A stretch of DNA of 44,558 nt from a virus (IMGVR_UViG_3300048016_000294:1-44558), one strand, 5' to 3'; positions 10,702 through 19,349 are shown, numbered from the stretch's first letter. Program-made: numbers and translations. Notes: generated from the sequence alone by a model not told the origin.

Positions 10702-11553
10702 ATGAGCTCACTACTATTCTCCCCGTCGTGTCTTAGTCCTATTCAAGGGTTGGTCGACTTTACGCTAGACGCAAAGCCCTTCCATACCAAAATCTTATCA
10801 GCTGGAATTCAAATAAATTTCTCCGATGATTTGAATGTCGCTCCAGAGGAAGACTTCTTTTCGATTGTGCACCTCGGCTTCAATCTACATACAGATAATT
10901 GTGACCAACCCCCTGATTGTTGTGTCATGCAAGGCCTGGAGACGACCGTTCTTGAAGATTTGGGAATTGAGATGGATTCCCCAATATACTCAATTATCAC
11001 TGACCCCAGAGGCTTGGATATTAATCCCGAAACGAACGCACCGTATCGAAATCCACTATGGTACATCGGACTGAGTTCTGGGGGAGTTCCTGTGTTTTAC
11101 GACTTCCCGATGTGTGATGTTGAACCAACGATATCAACTACCATGCCTGGTTGTGAAATTGGATTTGAGGTATATCCATATGAAACTACTGGATACGAAT
11201 TTGGAGATCCGCTGTGTGAGGTTTATTGTGAACCTCAACCAGCATGTGAGACGGGGCTCGAGCGTGAGTTACTCGAATCAAACTTACTCGAGTCAGGGAC
11301 AATCGATTGCGAAGCCGTGTGTGGTTACCAACCAAGTATGCGGATTGGTCTAGAACTTGGGGAGCTAGAAGAATTTCCCATCGAGTATGCAGATCCGCTT
11401 CCAACTGAAATTTGGTCCAATAACTATCACGGCCCTTGCACGGTACCTTCTACATCACCTTGCCCTGACATCTCTCATACGACTGTATCAGCTGCAATGG
11501 TGGAGTTTTTCCAGGTTATTGAGGATGGTGTACTATTACTAGAGATTGGTTAA
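10702..11553 (+). CDS. Cys-rich virion structural protein
   Basis: 283 aa, ATG 10702 only 7 nt after the previous stop, so translated from the same message. The N-terminus holds VDFTLDAKPFHTKI (residues 18-31), a motif I have seen in myophage baseplate proteins. The second half is unusual: about a dozen Cys, many Glu, and three loose repeats in which a Cys/Pro stretch is followed by an Ile/Thr-Gly-Phe/Leu-Glu core (about residues 150-230). There is no signal peptide. Paired Cys could bind metal or cross-link, but the spacing matches no zinc finger that I recognise. Role inferred from operon position only. Confidence 0.5.
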   Translation: MSSLLFSPSCLSPIQGLVDFTLDAKPFHTKILSAGIQINFSDDLNVAPEEDFFSIVHLGFNLHTDNCDQPPDCCVMQGLETTVLEDLGIEMDSPIYSIITDPRGLDINPETNAPYRNPLWYIGLSSGGVPVFYDFPMCDVEPTISTTMPGCEIGFEVYPYETTGYEFGDPLCEVYCEPQPACETGLERELLESNLLESGTIDCEAVCGYQPSMRIGLELGELEEFPIEYADPLPTEIWSNNYHGPCTVPSTSPCPDISHTTVSAAMVEFFQVIEDGVLLLEIG

Positions 11554-11555
11554 AA

Positions 11556-12023
11556 ATGATACTCGAATCCACAATTCAACAAGTTCAGCAAGCTACGACA
11601 ACCATGCCAAGTGATCGCGATGAGCGATCGAAAGGCGTCAAGTTAGTTGGATCGGTTGAGTGTAGTGCAGTTCCACCTGGAATGCTATTCGCCGCTACTA
11701 CGGCGACCAAACAACGTGTACATCTCAGAGTGCTTGACACTATTGAACAACCTGATGGCGTGCAGGTGCAACTTGTAGATGGTGAGTCGATAAACATACA
11801 CCCGATCGACTCGAGGGGTGATAAAATACAACTTAATTGTACTTGTGAAGATTTTACATTTCGACTAGCACGAGCGAATTCGAGTGCAGGGGTTTTGTTT
11901 GGATCAATTAGCAAACCGTATATCAAGAAAACTAGTTCCCCTGCAAGCAACACATCCATTGGTATGTGTAAACACCTTATGAAATTAATTGCTACCCTCA
12001 CAGCAAGTGGTATAATCAAGTAG
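11556..12023 (+). CDS. SWIM-type zinc-finger protein
   Basis: 155 aa, starting 3 nt after the previous stop, so translationally linked. C95-T-C97 and C138-K-H140 reproduce the CxC...CxH layout of SWIM zinc fingers. The text around them (NCTCEDFTFRLARANSS and GMCKHLMKLIATL) has the usual aromatic and helical context. The 40 residues between the two halves are longer than in most SWIM domains and contain a K/P/S/T-rich stretch. SWIM domains bind DNA or protein in cells; in this tail operon the protein may be a zinc-stabilised structural or assembly factor. The N-terminal 90 residues are beta-rich and unrecognised. Confidence 0.6.
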   Translation: MILESTIQQVQQATTTMPSDRDERSKGVKLVGSVECSAVPPGMLFAATTATKQRVHLRVLDTIEQPDGVQVQLVDGESINIHPIDSRGDKIQLNCTCEDFTFRLARANSSAGVLFGSISKPYIKKTSSPASNTSIGMCKHLMKLIATLTASGIIK

Positions 12024-12063
12024 TGATTTTGTAGTGATCTAGTAGAACGCACGATCTTTTGGC

Positions 12064-12069
12064 TAAATA
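12064..12069 (+). promoter_or_regulatory. Late promoter core TAAATA (GGCTAAATAC)
   Basis: TAAATA 38 nt upstream of the ATG at 12102, in the 78-nt gap after the SWIM gene. Confidence 0.55.
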
Positions 12070-12101
12070 CACCACATCACTGAATATGTTGGTATTTGAA
12101 T

Positions 12102-13559
12102 ATGTTAGTTCCATTCCGTCAAGGTATTGTAAATTCTCAAAAACAAGGCTTAGTTCCTGGCTTTTTATCGGTCCAGGCTGGTAATATTACACTATTAGCT
12201 GACAACACTCCTTTGATAATGTGCTTTGCGCACGGCGCGAGTGATTATCTAATTTCCGTAGACTCAACCAAATTAAATGCTTGGACTGGATTCGGATCAT
12301 CAAGCTATCCAACAGGGGTATCTTACTGGTTATATATTGACGTCGATCCAGCTACTGGTTTGATAACATACGGCCAGGTCCCAACCGCCCAAACCAACGC
12401 ATCTAAAGCTCCTACAAACCCACTGCCTAACCAACACTGGTATGATATGAACAGTTCCAAGATGAAAGTTTGGACAGGCAATACATGGCAAGTTAGAATT
12501 CGACTTTTTGTTGCAGAGTTCACCAACTCCTCAACAATTTCATACATCCCGTATGGTACCCAAGTGGGTAAATCAACGAGCGTCAATGCAGGCCGCATCG
12601 CTTTTGACTCATATAGCAAGCCAATCAGAAAGAGTACGGGTGAATTTTTTACAACTGAAGACTCAATCTATGTAAATGGAATCGTATCTGCACCTAACTC
12701 TTATGAGACCCGCCGTCTTGCTGTTACCGCCCTGGAGCCAATTCCAGCGAGATCGATCGTGGCACTTGCACAGTTCGATAAAGTTGTTGTAGCTCGATAT
12801 GAAGATACTGGGACACGAGTACTAGGATTTGCAAACAATGCAATGGCTATTGGCCAGACAGAAGAAATTGTATTAAGTGGTGTGATTGAGAATACCGCAT
12901 GGAACTTCTCGACAGTGAATGATAATATATGGGTAGAGCTTGGCCAGCCGGTTGTAGTGAGTCCTTTTGCAGTTACGTCTGGTCGAGGAATTCAACAGCC
13001 AATCGGTAAGGTAATTGCACCACAAAAGATTCGTTTTAATCCTCCAAATTTCCACATACCTACCGTGGCTGGTACCCCAACCGCTGGACCGACAAATATA
13101 TGGATTACAACAATCGACACCAGTAATGCAGCAAACTTGCTGAGTTACGGTACCTATGACACACACAAGTTCACTGGAAATACAGTATCGAGTACTGCAA
13201 TATTACCACCATCAGCACCACATCGGATGAAGTTAACCCCCGGGTACTATACATTTACATTCAATGGTGCGCTCTCAGCAGATTTCATCGGCAATCCCCG
13301 AACTACCATCGCAGTTTCCAACGCTCCAACCGCGTGGCCACTACTGCCGGCCCAAGGATGGACATCTCAAAATACTGGTGGTGTATCGGACACGGAGACG
13401 GGTTTGACTGAAGTTGTTGAGTCGGTTACATACACAACGACCCTACTGGTGGTTGACGAAGTAGAGTTTGCGATTCAAAATACATTAAACCCAAATACGC
13501 TAGTTCGAACTTCAGTCACAGGAACGTTGATTATCGAGCAACTCAATGTAACCATTTAA
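12102..13559 (+). CDS. Virion surface or tail-fibre-like protein with one Trp-rich repeat
   Basis: 485 aa from ATG 12102; a TTG two codons earlier is possible but less likely. The N-terminus (MLVPFRQGIVNSQ) opens a beta-rich protein with no signal or membrane segment. Around residues 110-130 it has QHWYDMNSSKMKVWTGNTW, the same W-Y-D...W-x-G-x-x-W repeat that occurs about ten times in the 965-aa neck fusion at 41583. This suggests a shared surface module. The gene ends with a strong terminator. Likely exposed on the virion (fibre, baseplate decoration or head), but I cannot place it more exactly. Confidence 0.5.
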   Translation: MLVPFRQGIVNSQKQGLVPGFLSVQAGNITLLADNTPLIMCFAHGASDYLISVDSTKLNAWTGFGSSSYPTGVSYWLYIDVDPATGLITYGQVPTAQTNASKAPTNPLPNQHWYDMNSSKMKVWTGNTWQVRIRLFVAEFTNSSTISYIPYGTQVGKSTSVNAGRIAFDSYSKPIRKSTGEFFTTEDSIYVNGIVSAPNSYETRRLAVTALEPIPARSIVALAQFDKVVVARYEDTGTRVLGFANNAMAIGQTEEIVLSGVIENTAWNFSTVNDNIWVELGQPVVVSPFAVTSGRGIQQPIGKVIAPQKIRFNPPNFHIPTVAGTPTAGPTNIWITTIDTSNAANLLSYGTYDTHKFTGNTVSSTAILPPSAPHRMKLTPGYYTFTFNGALSADFIGNPRTTIAVSNAPTAWPLLPAQGWTSQNTGGVSDTETGLTEVVESVTYTTTLLVVDEVEFAIQNTLNPNTLVRTSVTGTLIIEQLNVTI

Positions 13560-13580
13560 CGATAGTAAATCAAATATCCG

Positions 13581-13619
13581 AAAAACTAGAGGAGTAAATA
13601 ACACACTCCTCTAGTTTTT
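13581..13619 (+). terminator. Strong bidirectional-type terminator hairpin
   Basis: Perfect 15-bp stem (13581-13595 with 13605-13619) with A5 at the 5' foot and T5 at the 3' foot, and a 9-nt loop. It sits between the 485-aa gene and the gp26-like gene and could work on either strand. Confidence 0.8.
13595..13600 (+). promoter_or_regulatory. TAAATA late-promoter core in terminator loop
   Basis: GAGTAAATAAC lies at the top of the 13581-13619 hairpin, 49 nt before the gp26-like ATG. Initiation would occur in the 3' arm, so the new transcript would not form the hairpin. Confidence 0.55.
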
Positions 13620-13648
13620 CGTTGTATAACAATACAATCCACATATAC

Positions 13649-14482
13649 ATGTCTATTAATCCACTATTAGAATCAACCTCATTTCGTCTGCCTGGTGAGA
13701 CTGTTAAGTTACCTAGCTTAGCTCTTTTCTACGATAATACTGTAGTTGACGATACTGTCCTTGTCGAGGGTGAAGTATACGTACAACCCATGACAACGTA
13801 TGAAGAGTTGTTGATGAAAACTCCTGAGTTGATCTACAGCGGTCAGGCCCTAACTCAAGTGTTTGGTAAGTGCATTCCTCAAATTAAGCAACCAATGCAA
13901 CTACTAGCTAAAGATGTTGACTTCTTGTTGATAGCACTCCGCAAAATTTCCCTCGGGTCTGTCGTAACAATCACACATACCCACACGTGCGATGATGCTC
14001 ATGAACATAACTACAACGTAGATGTGAGTAGCTTTATTAAGGACACTAATAATGTCGACCCATCGACAGTAACCACACTATTTGAAACTACCCTAGATAA
14101 TGGTCAAATTGTGAAACTTAAACCCTACACAATGGGTGCGGTGTTATCACTATCCCAAACAGCCGTTGCTCAGCAAGACAAATTAGAAGCAATGTCTGAA
14201 CTTGAGTTAGTAAATTACATGCGTGATAGCATACTGTTGAATATACTACCAGCAATTGTATCGGTTGGTGATGTTACGGATGAAAATCATATTCTGGAGT
14301 GGTTGAATAATCTACCGATGGCTTGGATCAAGCGACTCAACGCTACAATCGAGAACACTAACGCCTGGGGGGTAGATTTTACTACAGAGCAAGTTTGTAA
14401 AGATTGTGGTGAGTCCTTCACAACTATTGTCCCATTGAATCCACTAAGTTTTTTTACGGAACCCTCAGGTCTGGAGATGTAG
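13649..14482 (+). CDS. 26: Baseplate hub/tail assembly protein, gp26-like (zero-frame product)
   Basis: 277 aa from ATG 13649; an in-frame TTG at 13622 lies too near the terminator to be preferred. It fits the T4 gp26 baseplate family (T4_baseplate): an N-terminal FRLPGE segment, a middle region with GKCIPQIKQP and a KDVDFLLIALRKISLG helix, an HTHTC stretch, and near the C-terminus C-K-D-C-G followed by PLNPLSFF. gp26 acts in assembly of the baseplate hub. Its own Cys/His content suggests a small metal site (THTCDDAHEHN and CKDCG). The gene ends at TAG 14480, but a run of seven T just upstream lets ribosomes enter a second frame (see next entries). The putative tape-measure gene follows. Confidence 0.75.
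   Translation: MSINPLLESTSFRLPGETVKLPSLALFYDNTVVDDTVLVEGEVYVQPMTTYEELLMKTPELIYSGQALTQVFGKCIPQIKQPMQLLAKDVDFLLIALRKISLGSVVTITHTHTCDDAHEHNYNVDVSSFIKDTNNVDPSTVTTLFETTLDNGQIVKLKPYTMGAVLSLSQTAVAQQDKLEAMSELELVNYMRDSILLNILPAIVSVGDVTDENHILEWLNNLPMAWIKRLNATIENTNAWGVDFTTEQVCKDCGESFTTIVPLNPLSFFTEPSGLEM
14449..14455 (+). promoter_or_regulatory. Programmed -1 ribosomal frameshift site T TTT TTT
   Basis: In the zero frame the codons read AGT TTT TTT ACG, giving the slippery heptamer T TTT TTT. A -1 slip continues as TTT TTT TAC GGA into a frame open to 14685. That frame has no ATG or GTG start before the slip region and its first ATG lies deep inside the conserved part. Confidence 0.75.
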
Positions 14483-14685
14483 ACCGCATCCGAGAGCTGT
14501 TCGCGGCTCTTGAAGATGAAGCGCGAGGGTTAATCAAGACTGTTATAGATTTAGTGTACTTCATGCGTGGCGCAGTATCTTACGAGGAAATGATGCGCCG
14601 TTGCTTTGCTGAACGCCAACTAATTGGCGAATTTCTCAGTGAGCGCCTAACTACAGAGTCTAACAAAGAGTTCCAGGTCTATTAA
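14455..14685 (+). CDS. Frameshift-encoded C-terminal extension of gp26-like protein (gp51-like?)
   Basis: 76 codons read in the -1 frame after the T7 run, giving a predicted fusion of 345 aa when joined to 13649-14455. The extension starts YGTLRSGDVDRIREL and has a helical core (LIKTVIDLVYFMRGAVSYEEM) and a basic-acidic tail ending FQVY. The type of sequence resembles the small protein encoded after gp26 in other T4-like phages. No usable start codon is present ahead of its conserved part, so expression by frameshift is the simplest reading. Placement just before a long coiled-coil gene is the same layout as the lambda G/GT chaperone pair before the tape measure, which suggests a chaperone role. 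An alternative is an independent gene using a rare start such as ATT at 14434. Confidence 0.7.
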   Translation, partial: YGTLRSGDVDRIRELFAALEDEARGLIKTVIDLVYFMRGAVSYEEMMRRCFAERQLIGEFLSERLTTESNKEFQVY

Positions 14686-14706
14686 CCAGCAAAGCGCACC
14701 GGTTAC

Positions 14707-14712
14707 TAAATA
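14707..14712 (+). promoter_or_regulatory. Late promoter core TAAATA
   Basis: ACTAAATATAG, 58 nt before the tape-measure ATG, in the loop of a short 6-bp inverted repeat (14693-14698 with 14718-14723). Confidence 0.55.
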
Positions 14713-14769
14713 TAGAATGCGCTCGCTACTGCATTACATTAGTTAAACCGAGCTTATTTGATACAAACC

Positions 14770-17730
14770 ATGGCTACAACTCCGCAGAATCAATCAGGGA
14801 ATACATTATCAGCTGCTGATGTGAAGGAACTCACACGCGCCATGGCTAGACTGTCAACAATAATGACAGGCCAAATTAAGCCCTTAGCTAAGGCACTGGA
14901 CCTACTATCAGGACTTACGACAGATTCCGTAGGGGTTGGTCGACAGGTACTCAAATCGGACCGGGATACGAGAAAGGTTGACCAGAAGCTGATTGACTCT
15001 TTGGTTAACCTCACGGAGTCAAATGAACAAGACAAACGGAAATTAGCAGAAGCTGTTGCACTTGCCCAGCAGACTCTGCAGCAAGCTGCTGCTAATACCC
15101 GCACAGCCGCCGAGAGAGCTCTGAAAACAGCCGAAGCTGATTACCTCAAGTTCCACGATCAGATGAAGCAGGTGATGGAGCCGATCATCCAGTATACCGA
15201 CGATTCGAGTGAGCAGTTTGCAAAACAACTTGAATTAGAAAAACAGTCTGTAGAACTAAAAATCAAGGAATCTACCTCTCGTAAGGAACGAATATCGGCC
15301 GAGAAACAACTGTCGACGATTCAAGCTCAAATCGCCGAAAAAAATGAATCTGATGCTACGACTCGACTAACCGCCGCCAAGGCTGCATATGCAGCTCACA
15401 GTTCGTTGGCGAATCAAACAGCTCAAAAGCGAGCTCAACTTGAGTACGATACAGCAAAAGCAAATAGCGCTCGGGCAGCTAAACTAGCAGCACCCAATGG
15501 CGCTCTTGTCCCGGTATTCGAAACTCTGGCTAAGCGAGTAAAGGAATTTGTAGCTGGACTATCTCTTGCAAGTGCTGCAACGTCAGTATATGGTGATATG
15601 ATCACTCAGAGATCAACAGGCGGCACAAATTCGATAATCGGTGGGAATGATAACAACAGTAGCATATTAGGCAACTATGGGACGGCGGCTGTACAGGGTA
15701 TAAACACAAAGACGTTGATGGAGATCCGCCAATCGACACGCGCAGCTGAACTTAGTGCTGGATCCCAAGCAAAGTTTGACCAAGCACTATTCGGAAACTT
15801 GGCTGGATTATACGATATTACAGAGAGCCGGAATGAGGCGGCCCAGATCGGGGCAGGAATTCTATCCGCAACCCAAGAGGTGGGAATCTCAGCCCCCGTG
15901 GGCGGCAAGTTGCTTGGTGATCTGACAGAGCAGTTCGGCAAACTGAGTCGATTGACTGGCCTGAGTACCGTATCCATAGCCAAGATGACTGAAGGCATCA
16001 CAAAGGATTCAGATCAGCGAGAAATCATGTTGGGTATGGGCGAGAAGCAAAAGTCCATGTACCTACTAGAGCAGGTGCAGAGAATGGCTCAGTATAAACA
16101 AGCTGGTTATTCGATTGAGCAAGCTCAGGAACTAATACGACTGCAAGCTCAACAACACAATAAAAAAGCACTGTCTAAGTTCACAGACTACTACACTCAA
16201 CAGTTGCACGTGTCGCAAATAGAAAAAGGACTGCGAGATACTGGCAATGGGGACCGCGCGGTGAAGGTTGCCGCCGCCCAACAGCGAGACCGCGAGTTGG
16301 AAATGCGAGGACGAAACGTCCAAGCATCGTCTCCTGAAGGGCAGCAAATTATCAAGGAGCGTGCAGAACTCAAAGGCATCATTGGCGAACAAGCTAAATT
16401 CCTGATCAACTCTCAAACCACGGCAGGTGATACCGGTAAGAATGTAGCTGTGTTACAACAGTGGCAGGAATCATTGGATAAACTCAAAGGCACCGATGCA
16501 GCATATGGGATAGTAAATCAAGGTGCCAAAGACGTTGATCAAACAGCTGCAAAAGCAGCATCACCCAGTGGATCAGCAGTGACGAATGGAGTGACGACTT
16601 TAGTCGACCGAGTATCCAGCATATTAACAAATCCAATCTTACAAGGCGCTGGTGGTCTTGCGTATTTTACATCTACAATGTTTTTTCACGGTGTCGCGAT
16701 CAAATACATGATGATGAAAATGAGAACATCTGTAGGTAGTTTAGCAAAAGGTGCGCTGGATAGTGTGAAAGGTGGCGCTGGTAAAGTTGGTGAAATAGCT
16801 AAGAAAACAGGGAGCAAAATAGGCTCCGTAGCTAAAACAGCTTGGGATGCGACAAAAACGGGTGGTGGATATCTCGCAGATGTAGCCAAGTCAAGTGGGA
16901 GCAAAATAGGCTCCGCAACAAAAACAGGTGGTGGATATCTCGCAGATGTAGCCAAGTCAAGTGGGAGCAAAATAGGCTCCGCAGCTAAAACAGCTTGGGA
17001 TGCGACAAAAACGGGTGGTGGATATCTATTAAACGCCGCCAAAGTAGGAGGAAGTTCGCTAGTAGGGAATGCTGGAAAGATCGCATCCATTGGATCCAAA
17101 CTATCCCTAGCTGGAATAGCCTCATATATTGGTGGCGAGTTTTTGGACGACAGAGCGAAAGCTGAAACAGCAAAGGGAAATACCAAAACTGGCGCGGCCC
17201 TCGACACAGCAGGGTACGCTTTGCAGGGTGGAGCGCTTGGTGCGACAATAGGGTCGTTCGTACCAGTAGCTGGTACAGCAGTTGGTGCAGCAGTTGGTGC
17301 TGGTATGGGAGGGGCATATGGTCTATACCAAAATTGGACTAAGTCACCAACAAGCCCAAAGTTGGGTGATGTCCCTACTGATGTCCAACCGGGTAAGATA
17401 GCAACTCCGTCTCAATTGCCAATGAGCTCAGCATTAGCAGACAAGAAAGCTGACGCAATCTCCAGTTTAACATCTGCCGCAAAAACCCTACCTGGTGCTA
17501 ATGATGGAACATCAACTAGTACAAAAACCCCTGATGAGCTTAGTAGGGACCAAAGCCTTGTGGCCATAGAACAATTGACAGCGCGAGTGGTACAGTTACT
17601 AGAGTTGATGATTAATAAACCCGAATCTGAAAGTCAGACTAAGTTGACTAATGAGTATATGCGAAACGGGTCTAATCTTCGCATCGCCACAGCTATGTAC
17701 AGCCAACCAGTAATCAATGTTCCCTCATAG
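14770..17730 (+). CDS. Putative tail tape measure protein
   Basis: 986 aa from ATG 14770 (a TTG four codons upstream is less likely). The first 250 residues are Ala, Gln, Glu and Lys rich with heptad-like spacing, a long coiled coil. The middle carries further helices, then a hydrophobic patch near residues 630-655. Residues about 681-753 are an internal tandem repeat of a GSKIGS(V/A)AKTAWDATKTGGGYL-type unit, and residues about 817-852 are a Gly/Ala-rich hydrophobic segment able to cross a membrane. Long helical rods with a hydrophobic, membrane-active part and position right after frameshifting chaperone-type genes are the marks of tape measure proteins (T4 gp29, lambda H). T4 gp29 is 590 aa; this would imply a longer tail. 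An internal virion or pilot protein is the main alternative. Confidence 0.6.
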   Translation: MATTPQNQSGNTLSAADVKELTRAMARLSTIMTGQIKPLAKALDLLSGLTTDSVGVGRQVLKSDRDTRKVDQKLIDSLVNLTESNEQDKRKLAEAVALAQQTLQQAAANTRTAAERALKTAEADYLKFHDQMKQVMEPIIQYTDDSSEQFAKQLELEKQSVELKIKESTSRKERISAEKQLSTIQAQIAEKNESDATTRLTAAKAAYAAHSSLANQTAQKRAQLEYDTAKANSARAAKLAAPNGALVPVFETLAKRVKEFVAGLSLASAATSVYGDMITQRSTGGTNSIIGGNDNNSSILGNYGTAAVQGINTKTLMEIRQSTRAAELSAGSQAKFDQALFGNLAGLYDITESRNEAAQIGAGILSATQEVGISAPVGGKLLGDLTEQFGKLSRLTGLSTVSIAKMTEGITKDSDQREIMLGMGEKQKSMYLLEQVQRMAQYKQAGYSIEQAQELIRLQAQQHNKKALSKFTDYYTQQLHVSQIEKGLRDTGNGDRAVKVAAAQQRDRELEMRGRNVQASSPEGQQIIKERAELKGIIGEQAKFLINSQTTAGDTGKNVAVLQQWQESLDKLKGTDAAYGIVNQGAKDVDQTAAKAASPSGSAVTNGVTTLVDRVSSILTNPILQGAGGLAYFTSTMFFHGVAIKYMMMKMRTSVGSLAKGALDSVKGGAGKVGEIAKKTGSKIGSVAKTAWDATKTGGGYLADVAKSSGSKIGSATKTGGGYLADVAKSSGSKIGSAAKTAWDATKTGGGYLLNAAKVGGSSLVGNAGKIASIGSKLSLAGIASYIGGEFLDDRAKAETAKGNTKTGAALDTAGYALQGGALGATIGSFVPVAGTAVGAAVGAGMGGAYGLYQNWTKSPTSPKLGDVPTDVQPGKIATPSQLPMSSALADKKADAISSLTSAAKTLPGANDGTSTSTKTPDELSRDQSLVAIEQLTARVVQLLELMINKPESESQTKLTNEYMRNGSNLRIATAMYSQPVINVPS
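16810..17027 (+). repeat. Tandem repeat inside tape-measure-like gene
   Basis: Three near-identical units begin at 16810, 16897 and 16963 with GGGAGCAAAATAGGCTCC. The first unit is 87 bp, the second 66 bp because it lacks 21 bp encoding AWDATKT-like residues, and the third resembles the first up to GGATATCT. All length changes keep the frame. Confidence 0.85.
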
Positions 17731-17745
17731 TTTTTGCGCCCAACA

Positions 17746-17772
17746 ATAGTAGAGCTAAATAAGTTCTACTAT
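17746..17772 (+). promoter_or_regulatory. Late promoter TAAATA in hairpin loop, upstream of portal
   Basis: An 8-bp inverted repeat (17746-17753 with 17765-17772) encloses TAAATA at 17756-17761. The portal ATG lies 22 nt downstream. No T-run follows, so any termination would be weak. Confidence 0.55.
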
Positions 17773-17793
17773 CTCACGCACATCAATCCAAAT

Positions 17794-19317
17794 ATGAATG
17801 AAAACGCTAAGTTTTCGGGGTACTTCAAGTTAGTAAACATTGAACCGACTCCTACCCAACTCCAGGATAACATTACCTTCGATACAATGTCGACGAGTAC
17901 TGTCACAGGCTGGTACAACAACATTGTAACCGGATCAGGTAATCGCTTGAGTCGATATGCTGAGTATGATCTAATGGATTCAGATGTTGATGTGTCAAGA
18001 GCACTTGATATCATCGCAGAAGAGATGACCAATGAGAACGATGGCGAAACACTCTCAATAGAGCTGGAGACTGATGTTGTTGATGAAATTGGACAAGTCA
18101 CTCTGAATACTGCTCTGCGCCGTTGGTGTAAGATGATTGGGTTGGAGGCCAAACTATTTGACATTGCCAGGCATCTGATCAAGTATGGGGACGTTGTCTT
18201 TAACAAAGTTGATACCTTTTCCCCTTGGGAATATGTTCCCATCAAGAATGTATCAGGAGCATACGTCGATCAGAATAACGCAAGTCTCATAATTGGGCTC
18301 GTGGTAAATCAAAACTTTAAAAGCACAATACCAAAGACGCTGGGAGTAAACTCTAATACCCTGGAAATTACTCCCATGAGCAAATTGGTGAGATTTACTC
18401 TGAATAATGGAATGAGTGAATCAGCACCTTTTGGATTGTCGATCCTCAATTCAGTATATCGAGCATATCAACAAAAAAAGCTGATCGAAGACTCCATCAT
18501 CATCTACCGTGTTCAACGAGCTCCGGAGAAACGTGTGTTTTATATCGATGTTGGTAAAATGCCACCTCCAAGGCGTAAAGCGTACCTGGAGCAGGTTAAG
18601 TTGGAGATGCGTCAGAAGAAGATTCCGACAGTCAACAATTCTAGCGACTCAGGAATTGACAATATGTATGATCCTCAAGATATGATGGAAGATTTCTTCC
18701 TTGCGACATCAGGAGAGGGCGGAAGAGGAAGTAAGATTGAGGTACTGCCTGGCGGTGCGAATCTGGGTGAACTCTCAGACTTGAACCACTTCTCTGATAA
18801 ACTGGCTCAGGGCCTGAGAATTCCAGTCAGTTGGACCAGAGATGGTACGAATGGCCCTACAGTTACCAATGATGGTAAGGTTGGCGCTGCGTTCATCCAA
18901 GAAGCACGGTTCGCTAAGTTTACCGAACGATTGCAAACTGCACTCCAGATCACCATCGACGCAGAATTCAAAGCATTTGTTAAGAGTGTTGGAATTAAGA
19001 TCGACCCCCACTACTTCTCGGTTGTACTACCTAAACCTAGCAACTTTGACTCTTATCGTCAAGCTGAGAAGGATGCTGCTCTACTCAACTTGCTAAGCCA
19101 GACAAGTACTGTAGCAACCCTGTCCCCACGATTCGCAGCAAGGCGTTATCTGCAAATGACACAGAATGAAATAATTGAAAATGAGCGCATGTTGCGTGAA
19201 GAGCGTGGAATTGCGTTGGATGATCCACAACTCATTACAAAACTATACTCACCTGACTCAGTAGTAGCAGGCGATTCAGAAGCACCGGCGGACAGCATCG
19301 AATTAGATGCAGCATAA
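17794..19317 (+). CDS. 20: Portal vertex protein gp20
   Basis: 507 aa from ATG 17794; the longer frame from TTG 17734 would read through the promoter element and is rejected. The sequence has the gp20 hallmarks: LSRYAEYDLMDSDVDVSRALDIIAEE near the N-terminus, IIIYRVQRAPEKRVFYIDVG in the middle, then MMEDFFLATSGEGGRGSKIEVLPGGANLGELSD. T4 gp20 is 524 aa, so length fits. Twelve copies form the ring through which DNA enters and leaves, and the ring nucleates the prohead. It is followed by a small ORF and the prohead protease, the usual T4 order 20-67-68-21 with one small gene instead of two. The C-terminus is acidic. Confidence 0.93.
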   Translation: MNENAKFSGYFKLVNIEPTPTQLQDNITFDTMSTSTVTGWYNNIVTGSGNRLSRYAEYDLMDSDVDVSRALDIIAEEMTNENDGETLSIELETDVVDEIGQVTLNTALRRWCKMIGLEAKLFDIARHLIKYGDVVFNKVDTFSPWEYVPIKNVSGAYVDQNNASLIIGLVVNQNFKSTIPKTLGVNSNTLEITPMSKLVRFTLNNGMSESAPFGLSILNSVYRAYQQKKLIEDSIIIYRVQRAPEKRVFYIDVGKMPPPRRKAYLEQVKLEMRQKKIPTVNNSSDSGIDNMYDPQDMMEDFFLATSGEGGRGSKIEVLPGGANLGELSDLNHFSDKLAQGLRIPVSWTRDGTNGPTVTNDGKVGAAFIQEARFAKFTERLQTALQITIDAEFKAFVKSVGIKIDPHYFSVVLPKPSNFDSYRQAEKDAALLNLLSQTSTVATLSPRFAARRYLQMTQNEIIENERMLREERGIALDDPQLITKLYSPDSVVAGDSEAPADSIELDAA

Positions 19318-19349
19318 CTTTTTACACACCCACTAAGGATACTAATCAC

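Noticed and set aside
11585-12052. 155-aa minus-strand open frame over the SWIM gene
   Set aside because: Fully antisense to a gene with a recognisable zinc motif and operon linkage; no ribosome site or family features.
16810-17027. CRISPR-like repeat array
   Set aside because: Repeats are directly adjacent, of unequal length, all in frame and part of a long coding region; there are no spacers.
16686-17207. 173-aa minus-strand open frame in the tape-measure-like gene
   Set aside because: Shadow of the tandem repeat; its Pro/Leu-rich text comes from the complementary strand of GGT/GCT repeats.
17734-17793. TTG start for the portal gene
   Set aside because: The added residues are encoded by the promoter-hairpin element; ATG 17794 fits the length and start of gp20.
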